Origin: Nitrobacter sp051535235
GTDB lineage: Bacteria; Pseudomonadota; Alphaproteobacteria; Rhizobiales; Xanthobacteraceae
Assembly: GCF_051535235.1 (NCBI RefSeq)
Contig: NZ_JBPPLZ010000002.1
Span: 1 to 64,000, forward strand
Length of the DNA stretch: 64,000 nt
Reading direction: 5' to 3'
How positions within the stretch are numbered: the first letter of the stretch is position 1; each line of letters opens with the position of its first letter. Positions 1 to 9,167 of this stretch are shown here, one piece after another. The translations under genes and the position numbers were made by a program. The notes beneath the pieces were generated by a model, which worked only from the letters and a program-made list of their open reading frames with translations, was not told where the DNA came from and did not search any database.

Positions 1-107
1 GAGGAGCTTGAACCCGATCCCATCCCGAACTCGGCCGTTAAACTCCTCAGCGCCAATGGTACTATGGCTTAAGCCCTGGGAGAGTAGGTCGCTGCCAGGC
101 CTGCCAA
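1..107 (+). rRNA. rrf: 5S ribosomal RNA, 3' part
   Basis: The first bases continue a 5S rRNA whose 5' end lies outside the window. The conserved segments cccgaactcggccgttaaac, the loop around cgccaatggtact and the 3' strand gggagagtaggtcgctgccaggc are readable directly. The rRNA operon therefore runs rightward into this window and ends here. No tRNA-fMet follows within the next 200 bases, although one often follows 5S in related genomes. Confidence 0.93.
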
Positions 108-158
108 GGACAATGATTTCCTCTTTGCGAACTTTTCTTCGCCTCACCAAACAAAAAC

Positions 159-202
159 GCCGTTTCCGAAATGCGCCATGCATGACGGAAGCGGCTTTTT
201 TT
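159..202 (+). terminator. Intrinsic terminator of the rRNA operon
   Basis: A 10-bp stem (gccgtttccg at 159-168 against cggaagcggc at 186-195, one G-U pair) is followed by seven T residues. It lies about 50 bases after the 5S rRNA and is the likely end of the rrn transcript. Confidence 0.8.
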
Positions 203-356
203 GTTCCATCGCTGCATACCGCTCGCCGGTATCAATCGGCCATGATCGGCCGGCAGAATCGGACGGTTCACAGGCCGTTCATTTCGGACCCCATAGCCTC
301 AATGCCGTCATTTCATCCGCGCGAATCGTGAAGAACACCAAGCCGAGGAGAATCTC

Positions 357-953
357 ATGCGCGATATCGTTCGCTCCACCATTATCGGGATTGTCGTTGC
401 CGGTCTCACACTGTTCGTCGCTGCTTTCTCGGCCGGCAACGCTCTCGCACAGGCCACCCGAGCGCCCGCGCCGGCCGAGGCTGCCCCCGCCGGCGATGCG
501 CCGATCAAGCAGATCGCGCTCACGGAGAAGCAGATCGAAGGTGTGCTCGCGGCGCAGAAGGACATGAATGCGCTTGACGACAAGCTGCCGGACAATCCGA
601 ATGTGAAACCGGACTCGAAAGTCATGGCGCAGCTCGACGCGATCGCGAAGAAATCGGGCTTTGCAAGCTATGCCGAATACAACAACGTGATCGACAACAT
701 CAGTCTCGTGCTCGGCGGTTTCGATCCGGCCACCAAGAAATACATTGGCGTGCAGGAGGTTTTGAAACAGCAGATTGCCGCGGTCCAGGCCGACACCAAG
801 ATGCCGGCCAAGGAGAAGAAGCAGGCGCTCGATGACATGAATGCGGCGCTGCAGACGCCGCCGCCTGCGATCGAGAACAAAGGCAATATCGATCTTGTCG
901 CCAAATACTACGACAAGCTTGCTGGCGCGCTGTCCGAGTCCGAGGACGAATAA
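357..953 (+). CDS. Exported protein of unknown function
   Basis: This 198-residue protein has a clear Sec signal peptide: a basic start, a hydrophobic stretch at about residues 9-24 and an Ala-rich cleavage region ending in ALAQ near residue 32. The mature part is Ala/Lys/Asp-rich and predicted helical, with no cysteines and no catalytic motif that I recognise. The ATG at 357 has a GAGGAG ribosome binding site 5-10 bases upstream. The gene stands alone between the rRNA operon and an oxidoreductase. It is probably a periplasmic protein; its role cannot be inferred. Confidence 0.8.
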   Translation: MRDIVRSTIIGIVVAGLTLFVAAFSAGNALAQATRAPAPAEAAPAGDAPIKQIALTEKQIEGVLAAQKDMNALDDKLPDNPNVKPDSKVMAQLDAIAKKSGFASYAEYNNVIDNISLVLGGFDPATKKYIGVQEVLKQQIAAVQADTKMPAKEKKQALDDMNAALQTPPPAIENKGNIDLVAKYYDKLAGALSESEDE

Positions 954-1393
954 ATTCAACCTCGCGGTGCCGGAAGATCATGGTCCTGAAGGGCTGCGAA
1001 GATTGTTGGCTATAGCGAAGAAAGACGTGGGACGCCCCACATAGACGAGCGGAAACGATGGTGCCGCTCTTTGAGCGGTTATGCCCGGCCATGATCGGGT
1101 GGTGCGTTCCATCATAACGCGGCCGGCTCCACTGCATTTCAGGCCCGAGGCGTGCGTCGCCTGAAAAAATATCCTGGAAATCAGAATCGTTGTCTGCTGC
1201 GGAGAAAGCGACGGTCGGAGAACGCCTCGACCGGCGTGACGACGCTCCTTTGCATCGCGGAACCTTTTCCGTTCCGTTCGCTCTTAACGGGTGAACTTGC
1301 CGTAGCCCCGCCGGTGTGAAACCGTGTGGGCGGATCGCGAATGTCCGCATGGGCTCGCATCCGGCGGCCGCGTAACCATGGAGGAGCAGATAG
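954..1393. other. Intergenic region of 440 bp
   Basis: No gene can be supported here. A weak hairpin (gtggg/cccac, about 1028-1041) lies downstream of the exported protein. A stretch at 1080-1100 resembles the dispersed atgcccggccatgat motif also seen near 56740. No convincing promoter was found upstream of the next gene. Confidence 0.5.
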
Positions 1394-2914
1394 ATGGCTG
1401 AGGAGCAGGCTCGACCGAGCGGACCGGACCTGACGCAGGGTGTTGATCCCGGCGTTTTCAAGGATGGCAAGCTGGTCGGCCATGTGGGAGACCGGGAGAT
1501 CCTGCTGGTGCGCGAAGGTTCCGAGATTTTCGCGATCGATGCGCACTGCAGCCACTATCACGGACCGCTTGTCGACGGGCTCGTTGTCGACGGCATCGTC
1601 CGCTGTCCCTGGCATCATGCCTGCTTCGATCTGCGCACCGGCGAGGCGACCCGCGCCCCCGCCTTCAACGCGCTCGACGTCTGGGAGGTCGAGCAGCGCG
1701 ACGGCCGGATCTTCGTCCTCGGAAAACGCGAGCGTCCGGCGAGCAAGCTCGCCAAGCCCGATCATCCCGAGAAGATCGTGATCGTCGGTGGCGGCGCGGC
1801 GGGTTTCGCGGCCGCCGAGATGCTGCGCCGCCAGGATTACAAGGGCGGCATCGTGATGCTGAGCAGCGACGATGCTCCGCCGGTCGACAGGCCCAATCTA
1901 TCGAAAGACTATCTTGCCGGCTCCGCGCCCGAGGATTGGCTGCCGCTGCGTCCCGATGATTTCTACCAGAAGGCCGGCATCGATCTGCGGTTGGGCACGA
2001 CCGTTACCGCCATCGATCCGGAAAAACGTCAGCTCACGACCACGGACGGCGGCGTCGGTTACGATCGGCTGTTGCTGGCGACCGGCGCCGAGCCGCTCCG
2101 TCTGCCTATTCCCGGGGCCAACCTGCCGCACGTTCATACGTTGCGCACGCTCAAGGATTGTCGCGCCATCATCGAGGCGGCGAAGTCGGCGAGCCGGGTG
2201 GTTGTCATCGGCGCGAGTTTCATCGGTCTTGAAGTTGCGGCGTCGTTGCGCGCCCGCGATATCGAAGTCCATGTGGTCGCGCCGGAGTTGCGCCCGATGG
2301 AACGCATTCTCGGCGCGGAGATGGGCGATTTCGTCCGTGCGCTGCACCAGGAGCATGGCGTCATCTTCCATCTGGAGGACACGGTCGCCGCGATCGGCGA
2401 GCAGAAGGTGACGCTCGGCAGTGGCGGAACGCTGGATGCCGATTTCGTCGTCTTCGGCGTCGGTGTGAAACCGCGCCTGGAGCTTGCCGAAAAGGCGGGA
2501 TTGAAAATCGACCGCGGCGTGCTCGTCAACGAGTTCCTCGAAACCAGCGCGCCGGGCATCTATGCAGCCGGCGATATCGTGCGCTGGCCGGACTCTCATT
2601 CCGGAGACAACATCCGCGTCGAGCACTGGGTGGTGGCGCAGCGTCAGGGACAGGTCGCCGCGCGCAACATGCTTGGGCACCGCGAAAAATTCGATGCGGT
2701 GCCGTTCTTCTGGAGTCAGCACTACGACGTGCCGATCAACTATGCCGGCCACGCGTTGAAGTGGGATGATATCGAGATCGACGGCAGCGTCGCGGACAGG
2801 GATTGCCTGCTGCGCTACAGGCATAAGGGACGCGTGCTCGCGGTGTCATCGATCTACCGCGATATCGACCACCTCAAGGCCGAAGTGGCGATGGAGCGCG
2901 CCGTCACGTCGTGA
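1394..2914 (+). CDS. Rieske-domain FAD/NAD(P)-dependent oxidoreductase (AIF-like ferredoxin reductase family)
   Basis: The 506-residue protein joins an N-terminal Rieske [2Fe-2S] domain to a pyridine nucleotide-disulfide oxidoreductase. The Rieske ligands are C52-x-H54 and C71-x2-H74. The FAD Rossmann fold starts at about residue 127 with the glycine-rich GGGAAG, a second NAD-binding fold lies near residue 265, and the second FAD motif (YAAGD) is near 385. A reductase C-terminal domain completes it. Proteins of this build resemble AIFL/AIFM3 and bacterial ferredoxin reductases that pass electrons from NAD(P)H to iron-sulfur proteins. The electron acceptor is not evident from context. The ATG at 1394 follows GGAGGAGC. 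Confidence 0.88.
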   Translation: MAEEQARPSGPDLTQGVDPGVFKDGKLVGHVGDREILLVREGSEIFAIDAHCSHYHGPLVDGLVVDGIVRCPWHHACFDLRTGEATRAPAFNALDVWEVEQRDGRIFVLGKRERPASKLAKPDHPEKIVIVGGGAAGFAAAEMLRRQDYKGGIVMLSSDDAPPVDRPNLSKDYLAGSAPEDWLPLRPDDFYQKAGIDLRLGTTVTAIDPEKRQLTTTDGGVGYDRLLLATGAEPLRLPIPGANLPHVHTLRTLKDCRAIIEAAKSASRVVVIGASFIGLEVAASLRARDIEVHVVAPELRPMERILGAEMGDFVRALHQEHGVIFHLEDTVAAIGEQKVTLGSGGTLDADFVVFGVGVKPRLELAEKAGLKIDRGVLVNEFLETSAPGIYAAGDIVRWPDSHSGDNIRVEHWVVAQRQGQVAARNMLGHREKFDAVPFFWSQHYDVPINYAGHALKWDDIEIDGSVADRDCLLRYRHKGRVLAVSSIYRDIDHLKAEVAMERAVTS

Positions 2915-3051
2915 AGTTTGGCTCGCCCTCAGGCACTGTCATCGGGCTGAGGAGTCGTTCTGCCGGGCATATTTCTTGTCGGAATCCGGGTGGATCGCAG
3001 CGTTCTCCAATCCTAGATTCCTGACGAGGGGGCCTGGAGGCGGAGCGGTCT

Positions 3052-3603
3052 ATGAGTGACGTGAAGGACTGCAAGTTTGCGCTGTTCGACACCGCGATCG
3101 GCACATGCGGCATCGTCTGGAGTGTACGCGGCATCAAGGCCGTGCAACTGCCGCTGCCAGACGAGAACAAGACCCGGACCCGCATTCGCCAGCGCTATGG
3201 CGAACTCGCGGAGGCGCTCCCGCCAGCCGACGTGCAGTCCGCGATCGATGGCATGATCGAATTGCTTGAGGGCAAGCCGAGGGATCTGTCCGGTGCGGCG
3301 CTCGATCTCGACGGCGTTCCCGATTTCCATCGCGATGTTTATGACATCGCCCGCACCATTGCGCCGGGCCGGACCATGACCTATGGCGAGATCGCCAAGC
3401 TGCTTGGCGGCGTCGAACTGTCGCGTGACGTCGGTCAGGCGCTTGGCAGCAATCCGTGTCCGATCGTGGTGCCGTGCCATCGCGTGCTCGCCGCCGGCGG
3501 CAAGCCGGGAGGATTCTCGGCCAACGGCGGCGTCGCCACCAAGCTGAAGATGCTCGCCATCGAGGGCGCGGCCGTCAATTACACGCCGAGCCTGTTCGAT
3601 TGA
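3052..3603 (+). CDS. ogt: Methylated-DNA--[protein]-cysteine S-methyltransferase
   Basis: This is the suicide DNA repair enzyme that moves the alkyl group of O6-alkylguanine to its own cysteine. The acceptor motif PCHRV is present with Cys142, preceded by the helix-turn-helix segment (TYGEIAKLLG) and the N-V/P-rich loop that binds flipped guanine. At 183 residues it is the short Ogt form, without the AdaA regulatory domain. The ATG at 3052 has a GGAGGCGGAG ribosome binding site. It is a single gene with its own spacing on both sides. Confidence 0.92.
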   Translation: MSDVKDCKFALFDTAIGTCGIVWSVRGIKAVQLPLPDENKTRTRIRQRYGELAEALPPADVQSAIDGMIELLEGKPRDLSGAALDLDGVPDFHRDVYDIARTIAPGRTMTYGEIAKLLGGVELSRDVGQALGSNPCPIVVPCHRVLAAGGKPGGFSANGGVATKLKMLAIEGAAVNYTPSLFD

Positions 3604-3657
3604 ACCGGTCGGATGAAGCGGATGCCGGCCCCGGCCCGGTCCGGCTGCTTGCACCCG

Positions 3658-4275
3658 TTACGCCGCAGGCGGCGCCGAGATCTTCACCGAAGGGCGCTGC
3701 ATCATCTTGTCTTGGAACGCGACGAGGTTCGGATAAGCCTTGCGCCAGCCGCTATCCGTAAAACGAAAGTCGGCGTAGCCGAGCACGCAGGTGAGCGCGA
3801 TCTGCGCGATATCGAGCGGTCGCGACAGCAGGTCGCTCTGCCTGTCGAAATGCGCCATGCCGGTCCAAACCCGATGCCAGTGATCGTCGGCCCATGCCTG
3901 CCAATAGAACTCCTTCGGGCGCGCCGCCTTCTCGTACCGGCACAACACCATCGAATCGAGAATGCCTTGCGCGATCGAATGATCCGTCTTGATCCTCCAG
4001 CGCGCCGGACCCGACGCCGGTATCAGCTTTCCGCCGCCGGCGATCTCGTCGAGATATTCGACGATGACGTAGGAATCGAGAATCACGCCGCCGTCGTCGA
4101 GGATCAGCACCGGCAGCTTCTTCAGCGGATTGACGTCGCGCGAATAGTCGTCGTCGGGCTTGCCTGGCGCAAGGGCAGCCGGCACGAGTTCGATGGTGTC
4201 GATCAGCCCAAGCTCGATGGCGGCGATGCGGACCTTGCGGGCGAAGGGCGAGGTCGGCGAGAAAACCAGCTTCAT
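3658..4275 (-). CDS. Glutathione S-transferase family protein
   Basis: A 205-residue two-domain GST. The N-terminal thioredoxin-like domain begins MKLVFSPTSPFARKV, with the serine/proline region where the catalytic Ser or Cys of bacterial GSTs lies. PVL (cis-proline) and the glutathione-binding LDSYVIVEYLDE segment follow, and then a helical C-terminal domain. I chose the ATG at 4275 because it has GAGG ten bases upstream; the frame can be extended to a TTG at 4290 without a ribosome binding site. Substrate unknown. It converges on ogt. Confidence 0.87.
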   Translation of the reverse strand: MKLVFSPTSPFARKVRIAAIELGLIDTIELVPAALAPGKPDDDYSRDVNPLKKLPVLILDDGGVILDSYVIVEYLDEIAGGGKLIPASGPARWRIKTDHSIAQGILDSMVLCRYEKAARPKEFYWQAWADDHWHRVWTGMAHFDRQSDLLSRPLDIAQIALTCVLGYADFRFTDSGWRKAYPNLVAFQDKMMQRPSVKISAPPAA

Positions 4276-4513
4276 TATGAAATGCCTCAAGCGCCGATCG
4301 CGCCCCTTAATCTTTGTTCTCTCGTCTTAGCTGTTCACGGGACATTACGGGCTGCATTCGACAACCATTCGTCCCGTTTCGCAAGGATGGCCGGGGCGGA
4401 TCGCAAGGCCGTTCGGGTTTGAGAAATCTCGTCTGCAATTGCTTCACGTCACGGTGATTGGGATCAACCAGGCAGCCTTTGCGTTGGCGTTCTCGAACAA
4501 AGGAGTATCGCCA

Positions 4514-4927
4514 ATGCCTGATCTTGCCATTTCGCCGGAAAAGGTCGGTTTTCTCATCGAGAAAGCGCGAGAGTTCGATGCCAAGGAGGGATCGACGGAC
4601 CCGGATTCCGGTTCAAACGCCTCCGACGACAACATGATCGATGTGCTGACCGACAATGGAGACGACCCGGTGGTTCGCGAAATCACCGGGTTCATCAATT
4701 CGCTGTCCGAGGATGAGCAGATCGATCTGGTCGCGCTGATGCGGCTTGGCCGGGGTGATGGCTCGATCGAGGAGTGGACGGATTTGCGGCGCGAAGCCGC
4801 AGAAGGACACAACTCCCGGACCGCCAGCTATTTGCTTGGCGAACCGCTTCTGAGCGATTTTCTCGCGGAAGGGCTTGACCAGTTCGGTCTGGAATGGGGC
4901 GACGAGCGCACTGTGCCGGCGGGTTGA
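4514..4927 (+). CDS. DUF3775 domain-containing protein
   Basis: A 137-residue acidic soluble protein. It matches what I know of the DUF3775 family: N-terminal ISPEKVGFLIEKAREFD, an acidic linker, a helix with LSEDEQIDLVALMRLGRGD, and a C-terminal segment around SYLLGEPLLSDFLAEGL. The family is widespread in alphaproteobacteria and has no assigned function. The ATG at 4514 is preceded by AAGGAGTATCGCCA, an excellent ribosome binding site; the upstream in-frame start at 4439 lacks one. Confidence 0.85.
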   Translation: MPDLAISPEKVGFLIEKAREFDAKEGSTDPDSGSNASDDNMIDVLTDNGDDPVVREITGFINSLSEDEQIDLVALMRLGRGDGSIEEWTDLRREAAEGHNSRTASYLLGEPLLSDFLAEGLDQFGLEWGDERTVPAG

Positions 4928-5000
4928 GCCGTCGCGAGGGGCAGCGACGACCGCCGGCGGCCGATGCCTCATTGCCGCCGTCGTGATAGGATGCTGTTTT

Positions 5001-5097
5001 ATAGCGTTTTCGAGCGAGACGGGACCGGTTCGCGTCAAGAAGCGCGCTAAAGCAAGAAGCTGGAGCCCGGCTTCGGTTCCGTCAGAATGGCTCCAGC
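5001..5097 (+). repeat. Dispersed intergenic repeat, copy A
   Basis: The segment reads gcgttttcgagcgagacggg, then accggttcgcgtcaagaa, ending near gctccag. It matches copy C at 57722-57826 (opposite strand) and copy B at 21829-21940 in the same order of blocks: GCGTTTTCGAG, ACCGGTTCGCGT(C/G)AAGAA, CGCG(T/C), GGAGCCC, TTCCGTCAGAA. I know this repeat as common between genes in Bradyrhizobium-type genomes. Confidence 0.75.
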
Positions 5098-5109
5098 AAT
5101 CCGGAGAGT

Positions 5110-7653
5110 TTGTTGACCGGCGTAACCCCAGATCCATCCAGTCAGGACCGCGGCGAGCCTGCGGCGCGGCTTGGTCTGGCGCGCGCCCTGCGGCGCGCGA
5201 GATGGGCGATTGCATGGGAAAGAGCCTGGCCGCACCTCGCGCGGCTGCTGTCCGTTGCCGGACTGTTCCTGGCGGTATCGTGGGCGGGGCTGTGGCTCGA
5301 ACTGCCGGCGACGGGGCGCGCCGTTGCCCTGGCGGCCTTTGTCCTGCTGGCGCTGGCGGCGGTGGTGCCTGCGCTCGGGTTCCGCTGGCCGAGCAGCGAG
5401 GAAGGGCTGAGCCGGCTCGACCGCAGCGCCGGTCTGCGTCATCGCCCGGTGACCGCGCTCGCCGATACGGTCGCGACGCGGGATCCGGTTGCGCTGGCGT
5501 TGTGGCAGGCGCAGCGCGCACGCACGCTGGCCTCGCTCAAGCGCATCCGCGCCGGGCTGCCCTCGCCGCGTCTGCCGATGCATGATCGCTGGGCGCTGCG
5601 CGCGCTGGTGGTGGTGCTGATGATCGCGACCTATATCGCCGCCGGGGGCGAGCGAACCGAGCGGGTGGCCGCCGCGTTCGATTTGAACGGCATGCTGACC
5701 CCCGCCAATGTCAGGGTCGATGCCTGGGTCGCGCCGCCGCCTTATACCGGCAAGCCTGCGATCATCTTGTCCGCGACGAACAAGGATGCCGGCACATCCG
5801 ATACCGCGCTTCCGGTGCCGGCGGGCAGCACGCTGATCGTCCGTTCGAGCGGAGGCAGCCTCGACGTCGCGGTCAGCGGCGGGGTGACTGAAAAGGCTCC
5901 GGTCGATAACGCCCCGGAAGGCACCAGCGAGCGGCATTTCACCGTTGCAACGGATGGCACGGCGCATGTGCGCGCGCCGTCAGGGCAGCCGAAGTGGACA
6001 TTCAATGCGATCCCCGATCGCGTCCCGGCGATATCGCTGGCCAAGCATCCGGAACGTCAGGCGCGTGGATTGCTGCAACTGTCCTATCGCATGGAGGACG
6101 ACTACGGCGTGACCGAAGCCAACGCGGTCTTTTCGGCCCGGACCGACTCCTCTGCGAAGAACGATGCGGCCCCGCGCCCGCTGTTCGATCCGCCGCAATT
6201 TCCGCTGGTGTTGCCGAATGCCAGGCCCCGCAGCGGGATCGGGCAGACCGTCAAGGATCTGAGCGAGAGCCCCTATGCCGGCGCCGATGTGACCCTGACG
6301 CTGAGCGCGCGCGACGACGCGGGCAACGAGGGGCACAGCGAGCCGTTCGAGCTGCGCCTGCCGGAACGTGTGTTCACCAAGCCGCTGGCGCGCGCGCTGA
6401 TCGAGCAGCGCCGGATTCTGGCGCTGGACGCCAATCAGAACTCTTCGGTCTTTACCGCGCTCGATGCGCTTCTGATCGCGCCGGAAGTGTTCACCCCGAA
6501 GACGGGCGAATACCTTGGTCTTTACAGTGTGACGAAGCAGCTCGAGGCCGCGCGCACGGACGCGCAATTGCGCGAGGTCGTCGGCAACCTCTGGGCGCTC
6601 GCCGTCAGTATCGAGGATGGCAATATCACCGATGTCGACAAGGCGCTGCGTGCGGCGCAGGATGCGCTGAAGGAGGCGCTGGAACGCGGCGCGAGCGACG
6701 AGGAGATCAAGAAGCTCACCGAGAACCTGCGCGCGGCGCTGGACAAATATCTGAAGCAGTTGGCCGAACAGATGCGCGACAATCCGCAGCAACTGGCGCG
6801 CCCGCTCGATCGCAACACCAGAGTCATGCGCCAGCAGGACCTCGACAACATGATCGAGCGCATGGAGCGGCTATCGCGCTCCGGCGACAAGGAGGCCGCC
6901 AGGCAATTGCTCGAGCAGTTGCAGCAGATGCTCGAGAATCTCCAGATGGCGCAGCCGGGCCAGGGCGAGGACGGGGACCTCCAGCAGTCGCTGAATGAAC
7001 TCGGCGACATGATCCGCAAGCAGCAGCAGTTGCGCGACAGGACCTACAAGCAGGGTCAGGACTCCCGGCGCGACAGCATGCACGATAACAGCCATGACGA
7101 CCACCATGCGATGGATGGCTTGCAGCAGGATCAGCAGGCGTTGCAAGACAGACTGAGGACATTGCAGCAGGAGCTTGCCCGGCGCGGCATGGGCCCGGCT
7201 CAGCGTGACAGGCTGGGCCAGGACAGCGAAGAGGGATCGCAAGCTGAACAGGGCGAGGATGGCCTCGGCCAGGCCGATACCGCCATGGGTGACGCCGGCG
7301 GGCGGCTTGGCGAAGGCAATCCCGAGGGTGCCGTCGATGCGCAAGGCCGCGCGCTCGAGGCGTTGCGCAAGGGCGCCCGGAGCCTCGCCGAGGCCATGCA
7401 GCACGGCGAGGGGCAGGGCGAGGACGGTCCGGGCAGTCGGGCGGGCCGGCAGAGCGGCGGCAACCAGACCGATCCGCTGGGACGGCCGTTGCGTGGCCGG
7501 GAATTCGGCAATGATTCAAGCGTCAGGATTCCCGGCGAGATCGACGTACAGCGGGTCCGCCGCATTCTCGAAGAACTGCGCCGCCGCTTCGCCGACCCGT
7601 CACGGCCGAAGATCGAGCTCGACTACATCGAGCGGCTGCTCAAGGATTACTGA
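5110..7653 (+). CDS. TIGR02302 family (DUF4175) membrane protein
   Basis: This 847-residue protein has about three N-terminal membrane segments (roughly residues 45-65, 70-92 and 158-178), a long periplasmic-type beta-rich middle part and a C-terminal half that is strongly helical and rich in Gln, Asp, Glu and Met (about residues 560-780), with likely coiled coils. The terminal segment ends in a charged helix (ELRRRFADPSRPKIELDYIE). The architecture matches TIGR02302, an alphaproteobacterial family without known function. Two adjacent TTG codons (5110, 5113) can start it; the second has better spacing to GGAGAG. Its stop overlaps the convergent response regulator by 7 bp. Confidence 0.85.
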   Translation: MLTGVTPDPSSQDRGEPAARLGLARALRRARWAIAWERAWPHLARLLSVAGLFLAVSWAGLWLELPATGRAVALAAFVLLALAAVVPALGFRWPSSEEGLSRLDRSAGLRHRPVTALADTVATRDPVALALWQAQRARTLASLKRIRAGLPSPRLPMHDRWALRALVVVLMIATYIAAGGERTERVAAAFDLNGMLTPANVRVDAWVAPPPYTGKPAIILSATNKDAGTSDTALPVPAGSTLIVRSSGGSLDVAVSGGVTEKAPVDNAPEGTSERHFTVATDGTAHVRAPSGQPKWTFNAIPDRVPAISLAKHPERQARGLLQLSYRMEDDYGVTEANAVFSARTDSSAKNDAAPRPLFDPPQFPLVLPNARPRSGIGQTVKDLSESPYAGADVTLTLSARDDAGNEGHSEPFELRLPERVFTKPLARALIEQRRILALDANQNSSVFTALDALLIAPEVFTPKTGEYLGLYSVTKQLEAARTDAQLREVVGNLWALAVSIEDGNITDVDKALRAAQDALKEALERGASDEEIKKLTENLRAALDKYLKQLAEQMRDNPQQLARPLDRNTRVMRQQDLDNMIERMERLSRSGDKEAARQLLEQLQQMLENLQMAQPGQGEDGDLQQSLNELGDMIRKQQQLRDRTYKQGQDSRRDSMHDNSHDDHHAMDGLQQDQQALQDRLRTLQQELARRGMGPAQRDRLGQDSEEGSQAEQGEDGLGQADTAMGDAGGRLGEGNPEGAVDAQGRALEALRKGARSLAEAMQHGEGQGEDGPGSRAGRQSGGNQTDPLGRPLRGREFGNDSSVRIPGEIDVQRVRRILEELRRRFADPSRPKIELDYIERLLKDY

Positions 7654-8033
7654 TCGTTGCGTGAGCGTCGTTCGGCCAGCGCATCGGCGACGGCGGTGCG
7701 GATATCGGCCACCGAAAACGGCTTGGTGATGACGTCGTGCACGATAGCGTTGAGGCCCGATGCGCGCTCGCGCTGATCGGCGAAACCGGTCATCAGCAGG
7801 ATGACCAGATCGGGGAAATCGCGCGCGGCGGCCAGCGCCAGCGCGATGCCGTCCATGATCGGCATCTTGATGTCGGTGAGCAGAAGATCGAAGGCGCCCG
7901 CATCGCCGGTCAGAATATCCAGCGCCTCGGCGCCGTCAGCCGCGGTCACTGTCTCGTGGCTGTCCATGGCGATGGCGCGGGCGACCAGCGACCGCATCGA
8001 ATCCTCGTCGTCGGCGATGAGAACGCGCGCCAC
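7647..8033 (-). CDS. cpdR: CpdR-like single-domain response regulator
   Basis: A stand-alone 128-residue receiver domain. The acidic pocket (D8, D9), phospho-acceptor D54 (in LLLTDIKMP), T82 and K104 are all present, so it should be phosphorylatable. The sequence MTGFADQRERA near residue 81 resembles CpdR, the adaptor that in unphosphorylated form directs ClpXP to substrates such as PdeA in Caulobacter and is a phosphorelay partner of CckA-ChpT. The start is GTG at 8033, three bases after the stop of the zinc-ribbon gene, so the two are co-transcribed. Assignment to CpdR rather than another single-domain regulator is by similarity from memory. Confidence 0.78.
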   Translation of the reverse strand: MARVLIADDEDSMRSLVARAIAMDSHETVTAADGAEALDILTGDAGAFDLLLTDIKMPIMDGIALALAAARDFPDLVILLMTGFADQRERASGLNAIVHDVITKPFSVADIRTAVADALAERRSRNDQ

Positions 8034-8036
8034 GAC

Positions 8037-8882
8037 CTACACTCCACTTCCCGTGGCAAGATCCTGCCGGGTAAAGAAACGAACGTCGATACTGCGGCCT
8101 TCCGCCGGCGGTGACGCCAGCCGCGAACGGAACCAGGCGGTCTCGCCCGGCTTGAGCGCGGCCTGTTCGAGCACCGCGTTCCACGCATATATCTCGGTGC
8201 CGTGCGCGTCACTGACGCTGAAGCGCAGACGCGGCAGTTCGACCGGCTTGCGGGTTTGCGCCACGATCATTCCTTCGATGACCAGTACGGGTTTGCCGTT
8301 GACGGTTTCGGTCGACATCTTGACGTCCTTGAAGGCCAATCCACGCAAGTTCACCTCCAGCCCGGCCAGGCGGTAGAACGCTGCGGTTTGCGGCAGCAGC
8401 CGCACGATCTCGGCGCGCCAGATCACCAGCGCCATCACCATGGCGGCCATTGCGACGCAGACGGTGTTCAGATTCACCGAAGGCCGGCGCAACGCGAACC
8501 TCGGCTTGAGCAGTCCGCGGAGCCGCGAGGTGGCAGTCGAAAGCGGGCGCTCGTTATCCTGAGGCGTATTGTCCTGCTGTGCCGGCGAGGTCCATGCGCC
8601 TGCGAGTTCCTGCTGCGCGCCGCTGGGTTCCGGGGTTTCCGGCAGGTCACTGGCGATCGATGGACTGTCGACGGAGGGAACGGTCTCCGCGGGTTCGTTC
8701 CATCCCGCCGCATCGTCCGCTCCCGCCATCGAAGGGACGCGAGCCTCGGCGACGGCAATCTTTTCGGGCATTGCCCGCCACGTTTCCTTGCAGCGCGAGC
8801 AGCGCACGATGCGACCAGCATCGCCGAAAGTTGCGGAGTCGACCGCGTAGGATGTCGTACAGTGAGGACAGATGATGTGCAT
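8037..8882 (-). CDS. MJ0042-type zinc-ribbon membrane protein
   Basis: The 281-residue protein begins with a four-cysteine zinc ribbon (C5, C8, C28, C31; CPHC...CSRC) of the MJ0042 type. A Pro/Ser/Glu-rich linker follows, then one membrane helix near residues 135-155. The C-terminal part contains the pattern LAFKDVKMSTE and VLVIEGMI expected for a DUF3426-like extracytoplasmic domain. Such proteins are common next to ftsE in alphaproteobacteria, but their role is not known to me. It is upstream of the CpdR-like gene on the same strand and diverges from ftsE. Confidence 0.82.
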   Translation of the reverse strand: MHIICPHCTTSYAVDSATFGDAGRIVRCSRCKETWRAMPEKIAVAEARVPSMAGADDAAGWNEPAETVPSVDSPSIASDLPETPEPSGAQQELAGAWTSPAQQDNTPQDNERPLSTATSRLRGLLKPRFALRRPSVNLNTVCVAMAAMVMALVIWRAEIVRLLPQTAAFYRLAGLEVNLRGLAFKDVKMSTETVNGKPVLVIEGMIVAQTRKPVELPRLRFSVSDAHGTEIYAWNAVLEQAALKPGETAWFRSRLASPPAEGRSIDVRFFTRQDLATGSGV

Positions 8883-9167
8883 GGACGAATCGCCGCAAAT
8901 GACGCTGTCCGAAGTCTATGCGCCGACCGTTAACGAATCGGAAACCATAACCAACGCAAAACGGGTCCGATCGACGTTCGCCGTTCCGGAGACCGCGCCG
9001 ACGCGCAGTGGCCGCGGCAGCGCAACCTGTCGGCGCCTTCGTCCCTCGGTTTGTGGGGTGGATCGGAAATTCTCCTCATTTTCTTAAAGGAGTCCGTCAA
9101 GGGAACTTCTGAACGACGCACGTTGACGCCCTTTCAAATCCAAGGTTCGCGAAAGGGCGCTCTGAAA

